From a virus, in the IMG/VR virus record IMGVR_UViG_3300032282_001664, positions 1-32,389 of that record: 32,389 nucleotides of DNA; one strand, written 5' to 3'. A program made the position numbers and the translations under genes. Each line of letters starts with the position of its first letter. Positions within the stretch are counted from its first letter, which is position 1. The notes under the pieces are model-generated. The model ran no database searches. It was not told the origin of the DNA and was given only the letters and a program-made list of their open reading frames with translations. This document shows positions 5,682-12,178 of this stretch, one piece after another.

Positions 5682-5766
5682 GCTATGTCGCATATAGCTT
5701 ATCAAATTATATTGGGGGGATGATGAACTGCTAATGCGACTAGCAGGGATTCTGAACCCCATTTTT
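5682..5766 (+). promoter_or_regulatory. Structured leader before initiator gene
   Basis: Several pairings can form: GCTAT/ATAGC (5682-5686, 5694-5698), CTGCTA/TAGCAG with a 7-nt loop (5728-5733, 5741-5746), a long-range GGGG/CCCC stem (5714-5719 with 5757-5760), and an alternative GGGATT/AACCC hairpin (5746-5759) followed by ATTTTTATT. The last two exclude each other, as in attenuators. A tiny frame ATG ATG AAC TGC TAA (5720-5734) ends in TAATG. The loop of the middle hairpin holds the alternative ATG at 5734. Regulation of the downstream gene is plausible but unproven. Confidence 0.45.
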
Positions 5767-5769
5767 ATT

Positions 5770-6468
5770 ATGAAAAACAAATCATATTATTTTAGCCACG
5801 ATTATAACGCAGCTAATGATACAAAAGTATTATTCCTTAGACATCAATTAGGAATGGAAGGTTATGGCATTTATTGGTTTATAATTGAAAGATTAGCAGA
5901 TGCAGGAGGTAAGTTACCCATTGATTTAATACCTGTATTAGCTATGCAAATGCAATCTACTGATATAAAAGTAAAAGGAGTCATAATGCAGTTTGACCTT
6001 TTCAGAATTGATGAAGGTGAATTTTGGTCAGAAAGACTTAATGACCATTTAGGATTAAGAGCAAAACTTAGTCAAAGTGGTAAGAATGGAGCAATAAACA
6101 GATGGAAAAATGGGGAGGCTAATGGGGTGGCTATTGGGGAGGCTAATAGGGAGGGCAATGCAAAGAAAAGAAAAGAAAAGAAAATAAAAGAAAATATAAA
6201 TAATAATAATAATATAGATATATTAGTAAATAATATAAAAGATTATAAAGAAATTTTAGGTGATTCTTATGATGAATTTTTAGAATATTGGTGTGAACCA
6301 AATAAAGATGGTAAATTACGATATGAATTAGAGAAATTTTTTGATGTAAAAAGAAGAGTAAACACTTGGATAAAAAACAAATTAAGATATGGAAATTCAA
6401 AAACATTTAACGCAACCGCTTCAAGTCAACAAAGAATGGCAACCCTTAAAGAATGGGTTAATGGCTGA
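5770..6468 (+). CDS. Replication initiator-like protein, Lin1244/DUF4373 N-terminal domain
   Basis: 232 residues from the ATG at 5770 (MKNKSYYFSHDYNAANDTKV). This start matches how the family normally begins; an ATG at 5734 would add 12 unlikely residues. Residues 1-100 match the Lin1244/Lin1753-type domain: FLRHQLGMEGYGIYWFIIER and the FWSERL segment, a winged-helix DNA-binding region related to DnaD/replication-initiator N-termini. Residues 114-129 are four tetrapeptide repeats (NGEA, NGVA, IGEA, NREG), followed by a lysine-rich and asparagine-rich linker (132-149) and a C-terminal helical part. The coding DNA of the linker looks like an origin (see separate feature). The stop overlaps the next start. 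Confidence 0.75.
   Translation: MKNKSYYFSHDYNAANDTKVLFLRHQLGMEGYGIYWFIIERLADAGGKLPIDLIPVLAMQMQSTDIKVKGVIMQFDLFRIDEGEFWSERLNDHLGLRAKLSQSGKNGAINRWKNGEANGVAIGEANREGNAKKRKEKKIKENINNNNNIDILVNNIKDYKEILGDSYDEFLEYWCEPNKDGKLRYELEKFFDVKRRVNTWIKNKLRYGNSKTFNATASSQQRMATLKEWVNG
6109..6258 (+). other. Possible replication origin: four 12-nt repeats plus A/T-rich tract
   Basis: Four adjacent 12-nt units, each built on AATGGGGAGGCT, fill 6109-6156 and vary at one to three positions. They are followed by a purine-only A-rich run (6162-6184, mostly AAAAG steps) and then almost pure A/T up to about 6258. The G runs at regular 12-nt spacing could also form a quadruplex. Iterons followed by an A/T-rich unwinding tract inside the linker-coding part of an initiator gene is the lambda O/ori layout. 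Alternatively this is only a slippery linker-coding minisatellite. Confidence 0.5.
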
Positions 6469-7129
6469 TAATGAAATAGTTAATGCTTTCACAGGCAGTA
6501 AATTAAATCTAGTTTCACCAATAACTTTAAGAGAAAACCTTGCTTATATCTTTACTTTACTTGGTTTTAAGAACTATCCTGACAAAGAAGAAATGATTGT
6601 AATAGAGGATTTTATTAGAACAAGCTATCCATTATATACAATAGAAGAATTTAGATTAGCATTCAAAATGGCAGTACAGGGTAAGTTAGATTGCAGTACA
6701 GAACACTATGAAAAGTTTAGTGCAAAGTTTATTGGACAGGTTATGTTAGCATATACTAAAAAAGCTAATGATGTTAGGAAAATGGCTAAACCTATTGTAA
6801 ACGAAATAGAACCGCCTAAATTAACAGATGAAGAGATAGTATCGTTTACTAAGAAAGAATGGCTAGAATCGGCTAAAAATGACTTTAACAACGTTTTTAA
6901 TGCTGACAGAGTATTTGGTATTTTGTTTAAACAGGGTAAATTAAAACTTGAACCTGAAGAAATGATACAAATTATTAGGATAGTTAGAGAGGATAATACT
7001 CAAAGATTAGGCAAAATGTTTGGTAAGGATTATAAAGAATTTAAAGATAGATTAAAGGATGATGATTTTATTGATACACAATGTAAAAAATTAGCACTTG
7101 TCAAATACTTTGAAAGTTTATCAAGTTAG
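6461..7129 (+). CDS. Hypothetical protein in helicase-loader position
   Basis: 222 residues from the ATG at 6461, which overlaps the previous stop by 8 bases; the open frame reaches back to 6389, but that part overlaps the initiator gene. MADNEIVNAFTGSKLNLVSP is followed by helical segments (AYIFTLLGFKNYPDKEEMIV, IRTSYPLYTIEEFRLAFKMA, then KFSAKFIGQVMLAYTKK). The last feature resembles the conserved core of replication-associated proteins in phages of Bacteroidota. No Walker motifs. The gene directly after a lambda O-like initiator often encodes a helicase loader (lambda P), but the sequence itself does not prove this. Confidence 0.65.
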   Translation: MADNEIVNAFTGSKLNLVSPITLRENLAYIFTLLGFKNYPDKEEMIVIEDFIRTSYPLYTIEEFRLAFKMAVQGKLDCSTEHYEKFSAKFIGQVMLAYTKKANDVRKMAKPIVNEIEPPKLTDEEIVSFTKKEWLESAKNDFNNVFNADRVFGILFKQGKLKLEPEEMIQIIRIVREDNTQRLGKMFGKDYKEFKDRLKDDDFIDTQCKKLALVKYFESLSS

Positions 7130-7298
7130 ATATTTAGAATATGGTACAACCAAATGGTGTTACACTTCTAACTTTACAGACTGTTACCCAACACGAGATG
7201 ATACGATTAAAGGAAATAATCGGCTCACATTTAAAAAAGAATTTTACGATTTACTATGGATATTTCAGCAAACGAACTTACAAAATGGGCAAAGTTAA
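7098..7298 (+). CDS. Hypothetical small protein
   Basis: 66 residues from a TTG start inside the end of the previous gene (32-base overlap). KVYQVRYLEYGTTKWCYTSN is followed by FTDCYPTRDDTIKGNNRLTF and a helical end. It fills a 127-base space that would otherwise be empty and overlaps the VRR-NUC gene by 43 bases. There is no ATG alternative before the conserved-looking strand. The amino acid pattern is plausible for a real small alpha/beta protein, but no relatives are recognised. Confidence 0.5.
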   Translation: MSNTLKVYQVRYLEYGTTKWCYTSNFTDCYPTRDDTIKGNNRLTFKKEFYDLLWIFQQTNLQNGQS

Positions 7299-7570
7299 AT
7301 TTAGGTTACATTGGATTTAGACTTAACAGAGTTAACAATATACCTTATGGCAAACGCAAAGGAACTATTGAAAAAGGGTGGGCAGACTTACAAGGATATA
7401 CTTCAGAAGGTAAATATGTAGCAGTAGAAGTAAAAAAGATAGGAGACAAATTAAGTCCTGAACAAAAAGAAAGATTAGAAGATATTCACAAATGTGGTGG
7501 AATTGTTTATATTTGTACTGAAGTGGATAAAAAAGCTACTTTAGTTGAATGGTCAAAAATAAAATTATAG
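7256..7570 (+). CDS. VRR-NUC-type nuclease
   Basis: 104 residues. The PD-(D/E)XK core of VRR-NUC proteins is readable: GWADLQGYT with the catalytic Asp near residue 44, VAVEVKKIGDKLSPEQKERL with the ExK pair near 57-59 and the family's GDKLSPEQ motif, then CGGIVYICTEVD. Stand-alone VRR-NUC proteins are structure-selective nucleases, probably dimers, which cut branched DNA such as Holliday junctions. It sits behind the replication genes and would resolve recombination intermediates before packaging. The stop overlaps the next gene by 22 bases. Confidence 0.85.
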   Translation: MDISANELTKWAKLNLGYIGFRLNRVNNIPYGKRKGTIEKGWADLQGYTSEGKYVAVEVKKIGDKLSPEQKERLEDIHKCGGIVYICTEVDKKATLVEWSKIKL

Positions 7571-8031
7571 AGCAATATTGGCTTAATGATGAGGTCAATC
7601 AAGCATTTGCGAAGATGCAGCCTGAAGAATTGCAATATGATTTGAAGGTTGAAGTATTTTTGGTCTTGTTGGAAATGGATGAAGAAAAGTTATTTGGGAT
7701 GTACGAAAGGAATGAAATTAGATTTTACATAGTACGTACTATGCTAAATATGATTAAATCTGATAGAAGCCAATTTTGGAAAAAATACAGGAACTATACT
7801 GAATATGTAGAAAAGGATAGACCTGAAGAGAAACAAGAAAGTGTAATTGAAGTAATGGAACAGGGGATAGAAAAATTACATTGGTATCAGAAAGAGATTT
7901 TAAAATTATACACATTTGATTTTAATAAGAACGCAAAGGAATTAAGTAGGCAAACAGGGATTCCTTATATGTCAATTATTAGAACATTAAAACAAACAAA
8001 AACTGAACTTAAAAAACATATTCGGAAATGA
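7549..8031 (+). CDS. Sigma-70/ECF-like transcription factor
   Basis: 160 residues. Residues 20-80 resemble sigma region 2 (YDLKVEVFLVLLEM, IRFYIVRTMLNMIKSDRSQF, then WKKYR). Residues 108-157 resemble region 4 with a helix-turn-helix: LHWYQKEILKLY, NAKELSRQTGIPYMSIIRTL, KQTKTELKKHI. Region 3 is absent, as in ECF factors. Such genes are common in phages of Bacteroidota, and I infer they direct host polymerase to middle or late promoters. It lies late in the early operon, a sensible place for a late-gene switch. The start overlaps the nuclease gene. Confidence 0.72.
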   Translation: MVKNKIIEQYWLNDEVNQAFAKMQPEELQYDLKVEVFLVLLEMDEEKLFGMYERNEIRFYIVRTMLNMIKSDRSQFWKKYRNYTEYVEKDRPEEKQESVIEVMEQGIEKLHWYQKEILKLYTFDFNKNAKELSRQTGIPYMSIIRTLKQTKTELKKHIRK

Positions 8032-8267
8032 TTCAAATTATTATAACAAGTGTCTGTGCATCATTATTTTTTAATTCTATCCACAACCTTCACCGTAAGT
8101 GGAAACTCGACTTCAAGCCTTTCAGTTGCGGAAGTTGTTTGGCTTCGTGGATTGCGGTCATACTATATTTCTCACCTGAACTAATTGTAAATATAGCAAG
8201 TGTATTATTTATATCAGGATATGTAGCAGCTATTACTGAAACCTTAATGTATAAAATATGGAACTAG
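8028..8267 (+). CDS. Small membrane protein with CxxC motif
   Basis: 79 residues. An N-terminal hydrophobic stretch (residues 2-16) and a longer hydrophobic part from 38 to 70 (ASWIAVILYFSP, ELIVNIASVLFISGYVAAI) give two to three membrane segments. FSCGSCLASW (32-41) between them resembles the CxxCxxxW motif of DUF1360-type phage and bacterial proteins; the exact relation is uncertain. It starts four bases before the sigma-like stop (ATGA) and overlaps the next gene by 10 bases. The function is unknown. Confidence 0.65.
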   Translation: MIQIIITSVCASLFFNSIHNLHRKWKLDFKPFSCGSCLASWIAVILYFSPELIVNIASVLFISGYVAAITETLMYKIWN

Positions 8268-8569
8268 AACATAGAAAATTTTTAAAAGATAATTATAACA
8301 ACTATGAAACTGCAATTAGTGGTTATCTAAGAAATTTAGATTTAACATTAATGAGAACTTATGAGCATATATATAGAACATATGTTGACCCTAGTTTTAT
8401 TTTAACAATATGGTGTGGTCATTGTAGAATGGATATGGTATTAAGATTATATAATTACTATAATAGTTTACCAATAGAAAACATTATTAGTGAAAAAGGT
8501 GAAAAAAGTGAAGTAATTGAAACTGAACAAGTTATAATTAAAAAAACAAGAAAGAAAAAGAATGGCTAA
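8258..8569 (+). CDS. Conserved phage protein with CGHC motif
   Basis: 103 residues. The N-terminal two thirds are helical with LRNLDLTLMRTYEHIYRTYV and the motif WCGHCRMDMVLRLYNYYNSL (about residues 52-71); the C-terminus is a basic tail (KKTRKKKNG). Proteins with this WCxxCRxDM..LxxYY signature are frequent in Bacteroidota phages, in my recollection, and remain unnamed. The two cysteines could bind zinc or be redox-active. It lies just before the sugar cassette and overlaps it by 8 bases. Confidence 0.6.
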   Translation: MELEHRKFLKDNYNNYETAISGYLRNLDLTLMRTYEHIYRTYVDPSFILTIWCGHCRMDMVLRLYNYYNSLPIENIISEKGEKSEVIETEQVIIKKTRKKKNG

Positions 8570-9086
8570 TTATATACATCCAACTGCAATCATAGGTGAT
8601 AATGTTACTTTAGGTGATAACAATTATATAGGTGCTTATTGTATAATAGGTGACCCTGCAGAACATAAAGCATTTTGGAAATATGAACGAAATGTAAATA
8701 ATAAACATAATGGAATGAGAGAGGTTATTAGTGGTAGAGTTATAATTGGAAATAATAATATAATTACAGGATTAGTAACAATAGATGAAGGTACAGAACA
8801 AGCAACTTATATAGGGGATGATTGTTTTATTATGAAACACGCACATATAGGACACGATTGTACAATCAATAGTAATGTTACTATTAGTTGTGGTGCTAAG
8901 ATTGGAGGTCATTCTGTAATAGGTGGCAAATCTAACATAGGATTAAATGCAGTATTACATCAATTTAGTATCATTCATTTTGGTTGTATGATAGGAGCAA
9001 GTGCATTTTTTAAAGGTGAATCAGAACCATATACAAAATATGCAGGAGTACCTGCAAGAAAATTAGGAGAAAATAAGCCACGATGA
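8562..9086 (+). CDS. Hexapeptide-repeat acyltransferase, LpxA-like
   Basis: 174 residues made almost entirely of left-handed beta-helix hexapeptides ([IV]GxNxx repeats). The catalytic-looking AHIGHDC corresponds to AHIAHDC of UDP-GlcNAc acyltransferase LpxA, with His at the catalytic position. The following IGGHSVIGGKSNIG and the HQFSIIHFGCMIGASAFF segment also track LpxA. The C-terminal helical domain of cellular LpxA is missing (about 174 versus 260 residues), so the substrate may be another nucleotide sugar. It overlaps the neighbouring genes by 8 and 4 bases and is followed by two glycosyltransferases, suggesting modification of a surface glycan or a virion protein. Confidence 0.82.
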   Translation: MANYIHPTAIIGDNVTLGDNNYIGAYCIIGDPAEHKAFWKYERNVNNKHNGMREVISGRVIIGNNNIITGLVTIDEGTEQATYIGDDCFIMKHAHIGHDCTINSNVTISCGAKIGGHSVIGGKSNIGLNAVLHQFSIIHFGCMIGASAFFKGESEPYTKYAGVPARKLGENKPR

Positions 9087-9670
9087 ATGCAGTAATATAT
9101 TTAAACTATCAAAATAGAAACATAGATTCTCTGTTTCACAATATTAAAAATGCAGGTAAGCATATAGACTTAGTTAGTATTGTTGATGAAACAGGAATAT
9201 CAAATGCAATTAATAAAGGCTTAAGGCATATTAAGTTTAACTATATTGATTATGTTACCATTATTGGGAATGATATTTTAGAACCTGCTAATTGGTTAGC
9301 AATTAGAAATGAATTTTTACAGGATAAAACAATAGGCATATGTTCAATTCCTTTAGGTGGATTCAATGGTGATTCATTAGACTTGATTGGTAACTTCACT
9401 ATTACAAAAGAAACTATAAATAGAATAGGAGCATTTAATGAAGAGTTAGACCCATACGGAGCAATAGACTTAGATTACTGTACACGATGCAGAGCAGCAG
9501 GATTACATACAAAGTATATACCATCTATAAAAGCAACTCATATTGAGCAGAATGGTATTGATGTTTATGGTTATAACAAAAATGATTTAGTCAAAAAGAC
9601 TTGGAATTTACATAATGAAAATGTATCTAATTATTCAAACGGAAAAAAATCATACTATATTCCACTATGA
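9083..9670 (+). CDS. Glycosyltransferase, family 2-like
   Basis: 195 residues. GT-A features: an early VIYLNYQNR strand, ISNAINKGLRHIK (residues 39-51) as the usual asparagine-containing helix, then VTIIGNDILEP with a metal-site-like Asn-Asp. Then comes GNFTITKETINRIGAFNEEL with DPYGAIDLDYCTRCRAAGLH, the acceptor-side ED/DxDY motif of GT2 enzymes. It is shorter than most GT2 proteins (about 250-300), so it is a minimal domain. No membrane segment. It would transfer a sugar from a nucleotide donor in the cytoplasm, together with the adjacent GT-B enzyme. Confidence 0.8.
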   Translation: MNAVIYLNYQNRNIDSLFHNIKNAGKHIDLVSIVDETGISNAINKGLRHIKFNYIDYVTIIGNDILEPANWLAIRNEFLQDKTIGICSIPLGGFNGDSLDLIGNFTITKETINRIGAFNEELDPYGAIDLDYCTRCRAAGLHTKYIPSIKATHIEQNGIDVYGYNKNDLVKKTWNLHNENVSNYSNGKKSYYIPL

Positions 9671-10671
9671 GAATTTTAGCAATAACAAATAAATTTAGTG
9701 GTGTTGGTTATCATAGAATAATGATGCCATTAGTAAATATGCGTAAAGATTATTGTCTTATTACAGATACAATTAATGAAGCAGTATTTGATAATAACTA
9801 TGATATAGTAATATTTAATAGATTCTTAGCTGCAACAGATGCTAAGTTATTAGTACAAATGAAATTGAAGTATAATTTCAAATTGATAGTAGATAATGAT
9901 GACTATTGGATTTTACCACCTTCTCACGTTCTTGCTAAAAGATATAGTGAAAGTAATATAACAGATATAATTATTGAATATATGCGAGTTGCAGACCTTT
10001 GCACTTGTACTCACGAAAGACTTGCTGAAGAGATATACAAGTTTAATCCTAATGTAGAAATACTTCCAAATGCTTTACCTTATGGTGAAGAGCAATTTCA
10101 AGATAATAAGATTGAATCAGATTTAGTTAGATTGTTTTGGTCAGGTTCAGGTACTCACGTTCCTGATTTAGATATACTACGCAACCCAATGAAGAAGATT
10201 AACTTCCCTGTTAAGACAATCATAGCAGGATATAATCTAGGGGAAAAACATCTTTGGGATAGAATGATAGGAGTGTTTACTAATGGATTAAAGTTGAATC
10301 CAACTATATATGACTATGCAGAGATTACCAAATATATGGGTGCTTATGCAGATAGTGATATTAGTCTTATTCCTTTGGTAGATAATAAGTTTGGAGCAAT
10401 GAAATCTAATTTAAAGGTATTAGAAACTGCATCTAAGAAAAATCCTGCCATAGTTAGTAACGTACACCCATATAAGGATATGCCTGTATGCTACGTTAAC
10501 AAACAACAAGATTGGTATAAATGGATTAAACTATTGACATTTGATGAAGCAGCTAGGATAGAGTACGGTCAGAAGTTATTTGATTACTGCAATACCCATT
10601 TTAACTTACACAATATAAATAACAAAAGATTTGCTATTTATAATAAATTGATAGGCAATGCCAATATTTAA
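9667..10671 (+). CDS. Glycosyltransferase, GT-B fold (family 4-like)
   Basis: 334 residues. The N-terminal Rossmann half opens with MRILAITNKFSGVGYHRIMM and contains IVDNDDYWILPPSH. The C-terminal half has LVRLFWSGSGTHVPDLDIL, then YADSDISLIPLVDNKFGAMK and SNLKVLETASKKNPAIVSNV, the nucleotide-sugar binding E(x)nE-type region of GT4 enzymes. A short VPDLDILRNPMKK insert resembles phage-borne members of the family. No signal peptide. It overlaps the GT2 gene by 4 bases and the next gene by 14, so all three sugar genes are coupled. Acceptor unknown. Confidence 0.82.
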   Translation: MRILAITNKFSGVGYHRIMMPLVNMRKDYCLITDTINEAVFDNNYDIVIFNRFLAATDAKLLVQMKLKYNFKLIVDNDDYWILPPSHVLAKRYSESNITDIIIEYMRVADLCTCTHERLAEEIYKFNPNVEILPNALPYGEEQFQDNKIESDLVRLFWSGSGTHVPDLDILRNPMKKINFPVKTIIAGYNLGEKHLWDRMIGVFTNGLKLNPTIYDYAEITKYMGAYADSDISLIPLVDNKFGAMKSNLKVLETASKKNPAIVSNVHPYKDMPVCYVNKQQDWYKWIKLLTFDEAARIEYGQKLFDYCNTHFNLHNINNKRFAIYNKLIGNANI

Positions 10672-11092
10672 ATGTAGCAATGGGAAATATAGAATAGGTA
10701 CAGGAAGTTGTATTTATGACACACACGAAAAGGCTGCAGAAGTTTGGGCAGCAATATTAGCTAGTGGTAAGATGGCAGCAAAAAAAGTAAGTTATGACTA
10801 TGATGGGGTATTAAGTACAGATGCAGGTAAGTCTAAAGCATTAAGAGATTATCAGGCAGGAAACATAGTATATATTATTTCAGCTAGAAATGATAAGTCA
10901 GGTATGCTTAATGTCGCTAGTCAATTACATATACCTAATGACAGAGTTTATGCCACAGGTTCAAATAGAGAAAAGGTTAAGAAGATAGATTCACTTGGCA
11001 TTGAAATACATACAGATAATAATCCTGATGTTATAACACAAGTAAATGCATTACCCAATGCAAGGGGAGTAAAGTTTGAAGAAACACACTAA
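10658..11092 (+). CDS. HAD-like phosphatase fused to short phage N-terminal module
   Basis: 144 residues. Residues 1-36 (MPIFKCSNGKYRIGTGSCIY, then EKAAEVW) form a small module I know from head-region phage proteins. From residue 42 a HAD fold begins: VSYDYDGVLS (nucleophile Asp47, Asp49), IISARND (Ser75), a lysine near 106-109 and IHTDNN (Asp120). All four HAD motifs are present, with no cap domain, as in polynucleotide 3'-phosphatases. Substrate unknown; DNA ends are one possibility given the adjacent HNH and terminase genes. An internal ATG at 10772 could give the HAD part alone. Confidence 0.75.
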   Translation: MPIFKCSNGKYRIGTGSCIYDTHEKAAEVWAAILASGKMAAKKVSYDYDGVLSTDAGKSKALRDYQAGNIVYIISARNDKSGMLNVASQLHIPNDRVYATGSNREKVKKIDSLGIEIHTDNNPDVITQVNALPNARGVKFEETH

Positions 11093-11327
11093 AATATATT
11101 TAGACTATTTTGGTTATGGTATAGAAGATTTTATCCCTTGTGAATCGTGTGGAGCAAAGGCAGTAGATATACATCATATAGAAGCAAGGGGAATGGGAGG
11201 GAATGATAAGGCAGATAAAATAGATAATCTAATGGCACTATGCAGATATTGTCATACAGTTATGGGAGACACTAAGACACATATGGAACATCTTAAAAAG
11301 AAACATAAAGAGAAATTAAATGGCTAA
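11076..11327 (+). CDS. HNH endonuclease
   Basis: 83 residues from a TTG start that overlaps the HAD gene by 17 bases. The HNH core is complete: CESCGAKAVDIHHIEARGMG with the first zinc cysteines and the His pair, NDKADKIDNLMALCRYCHTV with Asn and the second CxxCH. HNH proteins beside terminase genes are needed for packaging cuts in several phages (such as HK97 gp74), and the gene order fits. The C-terminus is lysine-rich (KKKHKEKLNG). The stop overlaps the next gene by 8 bases. Confidence 0.88.
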   Translation: MKKHTKIYLDYFGYGIEDFIPCESCGAKAVDIHHIEARGMGGNDKADKIDNLMALCRYCHTVMGDTKTHMEHLKKKHKEKLNG

Positions 11328-11442
11328 AGTAAAAAGTGATGCAACCAAAGTTTCATTTGGCAAACGCAAAAGAGGTTCTGCAAAGAAATCCTTTAACAAA
11401 CATTCACCCAAACCAAAACCCTACAGAGGACAAGGCAAATGA
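11320..11442 (+). CDS. Very basic 40-residue phage protein
   Basis: 40 residues: MAKVKSDATKVSFGKRKRGS, followed by KKSFNKHSPKPKPYRGQGK. About one third of residues are basic. It starts inside the HNH gene end and its TGA overlaps the next ATG (ATGA). I recall short proteins with SFGKRKxGSAKKSxNKH upstream of terminase genes in Bacteroidota phages. It probably binds nucleic acid or a capsid/packaging component; nothing more can be said. Confidence 0.65.
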   Translation: MAKVKSDATKVSFGKRKRGSAKKSFNKHSPKPKPYRGQGK

Positions 11443-11792
11443 TAATACTACCTGCACAAATAGAAGGCTTAACTTCTAGGAAAGACAAAACTATAAAAGT
11501 AACATTTGGCACACAGGAACTATCACCAAATGATGCTGCACAGGTATTTCAACTTAACCAAAGGTTCTGCTACATAGCAATCAAAGAAGAATCATTTCAA
11601 AAAGAAGAACTAGATAACCTAGATAGTATTAAGACAGAACTAGAATCAAACAAGACTCCATCGCAAAGATTAAGGGGTATTTTGTATATCAGTTATCAGC
11701 AGAATGATGAAGGGTTTAAAGATTTTATGACTTACTACATATCTAAGATAAATAAACTTTGTGAGCATTTTAAGTCTAAATTAGATAAATAA
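11439..11792 (+). CDS. Conserved phage protein before terminase
   Basis: 117 residues. The first half looks like a beta barrel-type fold (IKVTFGTQELSPNDAAQVF, then NQRFCYIAIKEESF), the second half is helical (RLRGILYISYQQNDEGFKDF, YYISKINKLCEHFKSKLD). Helical C-terminus and position before terS fit an accessory of DNA packaging or replication, but the family has no assigned role that I know of. The ATG overlaps the previous stop. Confidence 0.6.
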   Translation: MIILPAQIEGLTSRKDKTIKVTFGTQELSPNDAAQVFQLNQRFCYIAIKEESFQKEELDNLDSIKTELESNKTPSQRLRGILYISYQQNDEGFKDFMTYYISKINKLCEHFKSKLDK

Positions 11793-11812
11793 AACAACAC
11801 AATATCAGCACA

Positions 11813-12178
11813 ATGGCAGCAGTAGATATAATAGAACATCAATTTCCTAAAGGAGTATCAGGCAATCCTAATGGCAGACCTAAAAAGTATGTTAGTTTAC
11901 TTATTGAGCAAGGGTATAAACTATCTGAAGTAAATGATACAGTACAGAATCTAATGGCAATGACTGAAGAGCAATTGAAATCAATTCAAGAGGATGTGTT
12001 AGCAACTGCATTAGAAAGAACCATCTGTAAGGCTATATTAAATTCAATGAGTAAGGGTAGCCTATATTCAATTGAAACATTATTGACTAGGGTATATGGT
12101 AAGCCTAAGGAACAGATGGATATTAAATCAGATAACAAAATAGAAGTTATATTTGTAGATGGTAAAACCATTTTATAA
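11813..12178 (+). CDS. terS: Terminase small subunit (DUF5681-type)
   Basis: 121 residues. FPKGVSGNPNGRPKKYVSLL (residues 11-30) is the glycine-asparagine motif of DUF5681 phage proteins found upstream of large terminases. The centre (VNDTVQNLMAMTEEQLKSIQ) and the ALERTICKAILNSMSKGSLY helix fit the helical oligomerisation part, and residues 98-121 a beta end. It would recognise phage DNA and recruit the large subunit. The stop directly adjoins the terL ATG (TAATG), supporting the pair. Confidence 0.78.
   Translation: MAAVDIIEHQFPKGVSGNPNGRPKKYVSLLIEQGYKLSEVNDTVQNLMAMTEEQLKSIQEDVLATALERTICKAILNSMSKGSLYSIETLLTRVYGKPKEQMDIKSDNKIEVIFVDGKTIL

Noticed and set aside
5690-5765. tRNA-like segment (GGGATTCTGAACCCC and a 7-nt loop hairpin)
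   Set aside because: No complete cloverleaf: the T-loop lacks TTCRA, there is no D-arm, and no CCA-ready acceptor stem on either strand. Better explained as a leader structure.
6143-6406. Minus-strand open frame of 87 codons
   Set aside because: It is the complement of the A-rich linker and gives runs of L, F and Y; no start context.
8076-8086. DnaA box-like TATCCACA (also near 12606)
   Set aside because: Isolated matches inside coding regions without clustering; not supportable as origin elements.
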